Below are positions 13,404-17,767 of a stretch of DNA of 17,767 bases, in pieces. The stretch comes from SZUA-430 sp964561925 (lineage in GTDB: Bacteria; Pseudomonadota; Alphaproteobacteria; Micropepsales; Micropepsaceae), in contig CAZLRW010000080.1 of NCBI GenBank assembly GCA_964561925.1, positions 1 through 17,767 on the forward strand, written 5' to 3'. The first letter of the stretch is position 1, and every line of letters begins with the position of its first letter. The position numbers and the translations under genes are program-made. Under the pieces are notes generated by a model, which saw only the letters and a program-made list of their open reading frames with translations, was not told where the DNA came from and did not search any database.

Positions 13404-15725
13404 GTGTCAGCCACTGGGTACAGAAACTTGCGCCTCGCCGGCGCAGCCTTGACGATTTGTCTCGCGGCGTTTCCCGCGTGGTCGCAAATGGACCCGATTG
13501 CGGACGACGACACGCGTCGCGTGCGGCCGCATGCTCAGTCGCTGTCCGGCTCCGATCTTGCCTCGCTCGAGCGCGCGTTCGACGCCGCCGACCGTAAGCA
13601 GTGGGACGTTGCGCGCAGCCTCGCCGCGCAGATCTCGAACCCCGCCGCGCGCGACGTTGTGCTCTGGCGCGCCTACACGTCGAAGGACAACGGCGCGGCG
13701 TTCAGCGACATCAACCGCTTCCTGCAGACCCATCGCGATTGGCCGAACCAGCGCGCGCTTCAGGCCCGCGCCGAAGAGGCGATGCCCGCCGATTCGATGC
13801 AGCCCGACGAGGTCGTCGGCTGGTTCCAGGGGCGCGATCCCGTCTCCGGCGAAGGCATGATCAAGCTGGCCGACGCCTATTTCCGCAAGAACCAGGACGC
13901 GAACGGCAAGAACTGGGTCCGCCGCGGCTGGATCGAAGGCAACTTCACGCCCGAACGCGTGGCGCTGATCGCTGCCCGCTTCGGGGGCCACTTCACGTCT
14001 GATGATCATCAGCGCCGCGCCGCCCGCCTCGTCTGGGCGAACGAATACGGCCAAGCGAATGCGATGGCGAACTGGGTCTCGAGCGACTACAGCACCATGA
14101 TTTCGGCCCGCATCAAGCTGCGCCAGGCCGCACGCGACGCCGACCAGGCCTATGCCCGCGTGCCGTCGCAATTCCGCGAAGACGCGGGCCTGCTGTTCGA
14201 CCGCGCGCGCTGGCTTCGCAAGCGCGACCGCGACGCCGAAGCGCGCCCCCTCCTGATCCGCGCTTCTGTGGTTCAAGGCGGCACGCCGCCGGACCCGGAA
14301 GAGTGGTGGACCGAACGCAATTATCAGACGCGCGAAGCGCTCGACGTCGGCAACGCCGCTCAGGCCTACGAAATCGCATCCGGCCACGACATGCGCAAAG
14401 AGGTCGGCCTGCCTTACGCGGAGGCCGAGTTCCTCGCCGGCTGGATCGCGCTGCGTTATTTGAACCGCCCGGACCCGGCCCAGAACCACTTTGCACGCCT
14501 GCGCGAAGCGGTGACGGCGCCCATCAGCGTCGCGCGCGCGCATTACTGGATGGGCCGCGCCGCCGAAAAGGCCGGCCGCACCGCCGACGCGCAACGCCAG
14601 TTCGAACTCGCCGCCGCCTACCCGATGACGTTCTACGGTCAGCTTGCGGCCGCGACCGCCAACCCGCGCGGCAATCTGAACCTGCCGTTCTCGCGCGCCA
14701 CGCCCACGGCCACCAGGCAAGCGTTCATGGACCAAAGCGTCATGCAGGCGATGCAGGCGCTGGCCGATGTCGGCGCCGAGGGCATGCTGCGCACGTTCGC
14801 GCTGGCCGCCGCCGAAACGTTCACCGACCGCGACCAGTTCGTGCTGCTCACGAACTTCCTGCGCGGATTGAACCAGCCGGCATTGGCGCTGCGCGTCGCC
14901 AAGCGCGGCCTGCAGAAAAACGTGCCGGTCTACGACATCGCCTACCCGACGATGTCGCTGCCGGTCTATCGCGGCAACGGCGCAGCGCCCGAAAGTGCGC
15001 TGGTCCTGGGCTTCACGCGCCAGGAAAGCGAATTCGACTCCGACGCGATGTCGAGCGCGGGCGCCCGCGGCCTGATGCAGTTGATGCCCGCAACGGCAAA
15101 GCTGACCGCCCGCCGCCACGGCATCGACTACGGCAACAAGAGCGAGCTGTTCACGCCCACCGTGAACGTGCAGCTCGGCATGGCGCACGTCTCCGATCTC
15201 TTGAGTTCGTTCGGCGGCTCCTACGTGCTGACGATCGCGAGCTACAACGCCGGTGCCGGCCGCATCAACCAGTGGGTCTCGACCTACGGCGACCCGCGCG
15301 CGACGAACGCGGACGTCGTCGACTGGATCGAGCGCATTCCGTTCAACGAAACGCGCAACTACGTGCAGCGCGTGATGGAGAACACGCAGATCTACCGCAA
15401 CGTGTTGGCGGGCCGCGACACGCCGCTCGCCATCGCCCAGGACCTAAAGCGCGGCGGCTACACCGCCGTCGCCTCGACCGCGGCGCAGTTCTCCTCCTCG
15501 CCCGAAGCGGCGCAAGCGCCGGCCGCGCCCTCGCCCGCGCCGACCGCGACGGATGCCGGCGTCAGCCCCGTCTTCACGCCGGTCCCGAACCCGCAATTCT
15601 CCTCGGGCCCGACCGTCGTCTCCTCGAGCCCCGTCTACGACGACGAGGACGAACCCGAAGCAAAGCCGAAGCCGAAGGCCAAGAAGAAGCCGGTCAAGAA
15701 GAAGAGAAAGAAGAAGCGCCAGTAG
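13404..15725 (+). CDS. Slt-type lytic murein transglycosylase with Lys-rich C-terminal tail
   Basis: A 773-residue periplasmic enzyme that cleaves the MurNAc-GlcNAc bond of peptidoglycan to form 1,6-anhydro ends. It has a signal peptide (residues 1-28, LAGAALTICLAAFPAWSQ), a long helical superhelix (about 40-520) as in Slt70, and a catalytic SLT domain (about 530-665). The predicted catalytic glutamate is E541 in RQESEF, followed by AGARGLMQLMPATA and IASYNAGAGRINQW. The last 85 residues are atypical: a Pro/Ala/Ser linker, an acidic patch (DDEDEPE), then a strongly basic end (KPKAKKKPVKKKRKKKRQ). The start is GTG, with GGGAAAG about ten bases upstream; it is the only start that gives a clean signal peptide. 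Divergent from dapA, a pairing seen in other alphaproteobacteria. Confidence 0.93.
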   Translation: MSATGYRNLRLAGAALTICLAAFPAWSQMDPIADDDTRRVRPHAQSLSGSDLASLERAFDAADRKQWDVARSLAAQISNPAARDVVLWRAYTSKDNGAAFSDINRFLQTHRDWPNQRALQARAEEAMPADSMQPDEVVGWFQGRDPVSGEGMIKLADAYFRKNQDANGKNWVRRGWIEGNFTPERVALIAARFGGHFTSDDHQRRAARLVWANEYGQANAMANWVSSDYSTMISARIKLRQAARDADQAYARVPSQFREDAGLLFDRARWLRKRDRDAEARPLLIRASVVQGGTPPDPEEWWTERNYQTREALDVGNAAQAYEIASGHDMRKEVGLPYAEAEFLAGWIALRYLNRPDPAQNHFARLREAVTAPISVARAHYWMGRAAEKAGRTADAQRQFELAAAYPMTFYGQLAAATANPRGNLNLPFSRATPTATRQAFMDQSVMQAMQALADVGAEGMLRTFALAAAETFTDRDQFVLLTNFLRGLNQPALALRVAKRGLQKNVPVYDIAYPTMSLPVYRGNGAAPESALVLGFTRQESEFDSDAMSSAGARGLMQLMPATAKLTARRHGIDYGNKSELFTPTVNVQLGMAHVSDLLSSFGGSYVLTIASYNAGAGRINQWVSTYGDPRATNADVVDWIERIPFNETRNYVQRVMENTQIYRNVLAGRDTPLAIAQDLKRGGYTAVASTAAQFSSSPEAAQAPAAPSPAPTATDAGVSPVFTPVPNPQFSSGPTVVSSSPVYDDEDEPEAKPKPKAKKKPVKKKRKKKRQ

Positions 15726-15744
15726 GCCGCGCTACGCGACGGGT

Positions 15745-16703
15745 TCAGTGCACCGTCGCTTCCGGATCGCGTCCGCCGATCATCATCTGCAGACGGACCA
15801 ACGCATCGCCGTCGGCAAAGCAGCGCGCCAGCGCCTTCGGGCTCTGTTCCGCCGCCGCATNNNNNNNNNNNNNNNNNNNNNNNNNNNNNNNNNNNNNNNN
15901 NNNNNNNNNNNNNNNNNNNNNNNNNNNNNNNNNNNNNNNNNNNNNNNNNNNNNNNNNNNNTCGCCGTCGGCAAAGCAGCGCGCCAGCGCCTTCGGGCTCT
16001 GTTCCGCCGCCGCATCGATCCCACGCTCGGCTGCCAGCCTGAGCAGCCGCTTCGTCTCCATGACCGCGACGGGCGACAACGACGCCAGATGCGAAGCGAG
16101 CTGTGCGACCGAGGGCTCGAACTCCGCCATCGCCGCGACGTTCGACACGAGCCCCAGCATGAACGCCCGCTCCGCCGTCACCACGCCGCCGCTCAACGCC
16201 AACGCCGCCGCCGAACCGTTGCCCGAGATCCGCTGCAGCCGCGCAAGCGCGCCGCCGTTCGCGTTCATGCCCACATTGATGCCGGGCAAACCGAAGCGCG
16301 CGTCCGCCCGCGCCAGCCGCACGTCCGCGTGCAGCGCGAGTTCGAAGCCCGCGCCCAGGCACGCGCCCTTGACCGCCGCGATGATGGGAATGTCGAGCGA
16401 GGACATCCGCTCGTAGATGCCGCGCGCCTTGAGCGCGACCCGCTCGATCTCGGCCGGCGGCAGGCTCGCGAGTTCCGCGACGTCCATGCCCACCGAAAAC
16501 GCCTCTTCGCCGGCGCTCGTCAGCACCAGCGCCCGCACCTGCGGCGCCGCCGCCAGCTCGTCGAGCGCGCGCGCGAGCTCGTCGCGCAACATGTTGTCGA
16601 TCGCGTTCGACGCGTCGGGCCGGTTCAGGATCAGCGTCAGGACGGGACCGTCGCGCTCGCTCAACAGCACGCCGCCCCGCGACGCGCGCGTCGCAGTGCT
16701 CAT
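15745..16703 (-). CDS. Enoyl-CoA hydratase/isomerase-family protein (split by assembly gap)
   Basis: A crotonase-fold protein; 267 residues if the duplicated 55 bases and 100 Ns are collapsed, which puts both sides in one frame ending ALVRLQMMIGGRDPEATVH. As written, the frame is broken near the C-terminus. The family is clear from EEAFSVGMDVAEL (66-78, CoA-binding and first oxyanion NH), KGACLGAGFELAL (112-124, second oxyanion NH) and RFGLPGINVGMN. The two glutamates of true enoyl-CoA hydratases appear to be missing: FGQPEI is FGLPGI (Gly141), and the second position, in the helix before SGG, aligns by eye with Ala167. It may be an isomerase, hydrolase or other crotonase-fold activity, or an acyl-CoA-binding pseudo-enzyme. 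The ATG at 16703 was preferred to one ten codons upstream; ribosome binding signals are weak for both. Confidence 0.85.
15806..15860 (+). repeat. Left copy of 55-bp duplication at gap edge
   Basis: These 55 bases immediately before the N-run are identical to the 55 bases immediately after it (15961-16015). Each encodes the same C-terminal segment of the enoyl-CoA hydratase-family protein (AAAEQSPKALARCFADG on the minus strand). This is most simply an unmerged overlap between two contig ends. Confidence 0.95.
15861..15960. other. Assembly gap of exactly 100 N
   Basis: One hundred consecutive undetermined bases. The round length indicates a placeholder of unknown size. Because identical 55-bp sequence abuts both sides, the real distance is probably negative (an overlap), with nothing missing. 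Confidence 0.99.
15961..16015 (+). repeat. Right copy of 55-bp duplication at gap edge
   Basis: Exact copy of 15806-15860. Removing the N-run plus one copy (155 bases) brings the two broken reading frames of the enoyl-CoA hydratase-family gene into register. Confidence 0.95.
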
Positions 16704-16731
16704 GGCACACGAATATAGCGGATCGGGGCGC

Positions 16732-16771
16732 AAAAAAAGGCGGGCCTGAGGAGAACGCCCTCAAACCCGCC
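16732..16771 (-). terminator. Intrinsic terminator of the Sel1-repeat gene
   Basis: Reading the minus strand, GGCGGG-TT-TGAGG (16771-16759) pairs with CCTCA-GG-CCCGCC (16751-16739): an 11-bp stem with a two-base internal mismatch and a 7-base loop, followed directly by seven T residues (16738-16732). It starts 25 bases after the Sel1-repeat gene stop and lies just upstream of the enoyl-CoA hydratase-family gene, separating the two transcripts. Confidence 0.88.
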
Positions 16772-16796
16772 GCAAGGCGCCGTTTTCTTGCTGTTA

Positions 16797-17072
16797 TTAG
16801 TGCGCCGTTTCCTGCAGCCAAAGCCGCGCCAGGCGCTGCGCCTCGGCGATTTCGTTGGACGACATCTGCTGGGCGAGTTCCGCCCGCCACAGCCGCGCCT
16901 CGGCCACGCCCTTCATGGCCGCCAGGTTGAAGTATTTGTGCGCGCGCACGAGGTCGAATTCGACCCCCTGGCCCGTCGAGTAGCAGAGCCCCAGCTGATA
17001 GAGCGCCTGCGCCTTGCCCGTCTTCGCGTCGCCTTCGATGTCCGCGACGACGTCCATGTCGATCACCGCCAT
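16797..17072 (-). CDS. Small Sel1-repeat (TPR-like) protein
   Basis: A 91-residue, probably cytoplasmic protein with one clear Sel1-like repeat around residues 22-56 (ALYQLGLCYSTGQGVEFDLVRAHKYFNLAAMKG), followed by a long helix (ARLWRAELAQQMSSNEIAEAQRLARLWL). Sel1 repeats are TPR-like helical pairs used for protein-protein contact; the partner is unknown. Short single-repeat proteins of this form, opening MAVI-(D/E)-M, occur widely in alphaproteobacteria, to my recollection, with no assigned role. The ATG at 17072 is chosen because GGGAG lies about eight bases upstream; the open frame continues 48 codons further but with unlikely composition. It ends at a strong intrinsic terminator (16732-16771), indicating a monocistronic transcript. 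Confidence 0.88.
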   Translation of the reverse strand: MAVIDMDVVADIEGDAKTGKAQALYQLGLCYSTGQGVEFDLVRAHKYFNLAAMKGVAEARLWRAELAQQMSSNEIAEAQRLARLWLQETAH

Positions 17073-17473
17073 CGTCCGTCTCCCATGATTTTCGTCGAAT
17101 TCGCTTTGAATTCGATCGTTGTCGAAGGCGAGAATGAAGCGGTTGACTGAATGGCGCGTTAATGCGCGCGCGCATTTGCGCTTAACGGAACGGGGCGCGA
17201 ATCCGGTTAAGCGCACGCCATGCGGCCGTCACGAAACCCGCATGAAATCTAGATTCCCGGCGTTAAGGCGAATTACGGGGCCACGTTAACATGGGCCCGG
17301 CCGCACAGCGAACGCTCACAAAAAAACGAGCCGATTTCGCGCCGAAGTGCGCAAAGACGTCCGTACACGTCCCATTCCGGGACCGCCGGGCGCGAAGCAG
17401 CGCCCGAACCGGACACGGGTTCGCGCCGTCTCGGGGCGGGTGCGATATCCGCAAAGAAAAACGGCGGAGGCTC

Positions 17474-17487
17474 GGTCCCATGGGACC
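17474..17487. repeat. Perfect 14-bp palindrome in a possible larger hairpin
   Basis: GGTCCCATGGGACC is its own reverse complement. GAGGC (17467-17471) and GCCTC (17491-17495) flank it and could extend the structure with a small asymmetric bulge. No T-run follows on either strand, so it is not a typical terminator. Could be an operator or part of a structured RNA. Confidence 0.6.
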
Positions 17488-17563
17488 ATGGCCTCTCGCC
17501 GATGAGTTTGGCGTCCGACGGAACCTGTCGCGCCAGGGCGGAGCGTCAGGCCGTCGCCGCCAC

Positions 17564-17583
17564 GGCCCGCAAGTGCGCGGGCC
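17564..17583. repeat. GC-rich hairpin downstream of the small Lys-rich gene
   Basis: GGCCCGC (17564-17570) and GCGGGCC (17577-17583) form a 7-bp perfect stem with a 6-base loop. It begins 17 bases beyond the stop codon of the minus-strand Lys-rich ORF. There is no T-tract, so it is at best an imperfect terminator or an mRNA 3' stabilising hairpin. Confidence 0.5.
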
Positions 17584-17599
17584 GGCGCGTTAAGCGTGC

Positions 17600-17689
17600 T
17601 TACTTCTTCTTCGTCTTCTTCGCGGCCTTCGGCTTCGCGGCCGCCTTCGACGTGGTCTTCTTCGCCTTCTTCTTCGCTGTCATCGGCAT
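17600..17689 (-). CDS. Very small Lys/Ala-rich basic protein
   Basis: A 29-residue ORF in which 13 residues are Lys and 7 Ala (MPMTAKKKAKK at the start, AAKKTKKK at the end), with no acidic or aromatic residue. The composition matches the C-terminal tails of histone H1-like or nucleoid-associated bacterial proteins, so nucleic-acid binding is a reasonable guess. AAGGAG (17705-17700) lies ten bases before the ATG at 17689, a strong ribosome binding site for this window; a second ATG at 17683 is too far from it. The frame stays open upstream to the window edge, but with Cys- and Pro-rich sequence that does not look coding. The alternative is that this is the tail of a longer gene entering from the right. 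It is too short for certainty. Confidence 0.5.
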   Translation of the reverse strand: MPMTAKKKAKKTTSKAAAKPKAAKKTKKK

Positions 17690-17767
17690 GAGAGAGTGAC
17701 TCCTTGATGTACATCCGGGTGCGCACCTCGCGCCCACGAACGCGCAACATATTGGTGAAGTTGCGCC

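Larger units (their letters stand above)
17073..17599. other. Gene-poor intergenic region with palindromes and a TTAA cluster
   Basis: No convincing gene is visible in these 527 bases. Structures present: GAATTCG twice (17097-17103, 17108-17114); five TTAA tetramers within 131 bases (17159, 17182, 17207, 17263, 17286), uncommon for this base composition; a 10-bp palindrome AATCTAGATT (17246-17255); a perfect 14-bp palindrome GGTCCCATGGGACC (17474-17487), flanked by GAGGC and GCCTC; and a 7-bp hairpin at 17564-17583. It presumably includes the promoter of the Sel1-repeat gene and possibly an unannotated small RNA. Confidence 0.55.

Noticed and set aside
13407..15188. 593-codon open frame on the minus strand opposite the lytic transglycosylase
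   Set aside because: High-GC antisense shadow: composition is rich in Arg, Ala and His without domains, while the plus-strand frame has a signal peptide and a complete SLT domain.
15806..16015. 55-bp direct repeat as a genuine duplication or mobile-element target site
   Set aside because: The copies abut a 100-N placeholder exactly, and collapsing them repairs a reading frame; contig-end overlap explains it better.
17315..17345. A-run at about 17321-17327 as the T-tract of a minus-strand terminator
   Set aside because: No inverted repeat lies on the side that would form the stem.
17502..17699. Plus-strand frame with a Phe-rich stretch
   Set aside because: The apparent hydrophobic segment is the complement of AAG lysine codons in the small basic ORF.
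17316..17750. 144-codon minus-strand open frame at the right edge
   Set aside because: It reads the Lys-rich region one frame off, giving a Glu/Asp repeat followed by random-looking sequence. The opening MLRVRGREVRTRMYIKES looks somewhat protein-like, so sequence beyond the window should be checked, but it was not called.

Overview
This is a 17.8 kb, very GC-rich (roughly two-thirds G+C by eye) piece of an alphaproteobacterial chromosome. The divergent Slt-type lytic transglycosylase / dapA-smpB pair (13.4 kb junction) and the small Sel1-repeat protein at 16.8-17.1 kb are arrangements I associate with Caulobacterales, Hyphomonadaceae and related orders; the exact taxon cannot be fixed from the window. 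No tRNA, rRNA, CRISPR, phage or insertion-sequence signature was seen. Most of the window is ordinary, densely packed chromosome.

Layout. (1) 48-3414, minus strand: a tight four-gene run reading leftward: class C beta-lactamase-like serine hydrolase, SnoaL/NTF2-like small protein, secreted phosphodiesterase/nucleotide pyrophosphatase-type enzyme, and a small secreted protein of unknown function. (2) 3529-7260, plus strand: EamA-type exporter, then (after an unusual direct/inverted repeat) two polytopic membrane proteins, an alpha/beta hydrolase and a SRPBCC protein; the last two overlap by four bases. (3) 7295-10195: a TetR-family regulator divergent from a PaaK/F390-synthetase-like adenylate-forming enzyme and a membrane-anchored diheme cytochrome c. 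The divergent promoter region holds two near-identical 16-bp palindromes placed exactly over the predicted promoter elements, so this is a self-contained, probably ligand-controlled module. (4) 10217-13219, minus strand: methyltransferase, cytoplasmic sulfite-oxidase-like molybdoenzyme, smpB, dapA. (5) 13404-15725, plus strand: Slt-type lytic transglycosylase with an odd Lys-rich tail. (6) 15745-17072, minus strand: enoyl-CoA hydratase/isomerase-family protein, interrupted by a 100-N assembly gap, and a Sel1-repeat protein with a clear intrinsic terminator. (7) 17073-17767: a long gene-poor stretch and, at the right edge, a tiny Lys/Ala-rich basic protein with a strong ribosome binding site.

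Most useful points. The N-gap is flanked by an exact 55-bp duplication; collapsing it restores one intact enoyl-CoA hydratase-family reading frame, so the gap and frameshift are almost certainly assembly artefacts. That protein also appears to lack both catalytic glutamates of true hydratases. The tandem-operator TetR / adenylating enzyme / diheme cytochrome module at 7.3-10.2 kb is the best candidate for something functionally undescribed; its substrate is not visible in the sequence.
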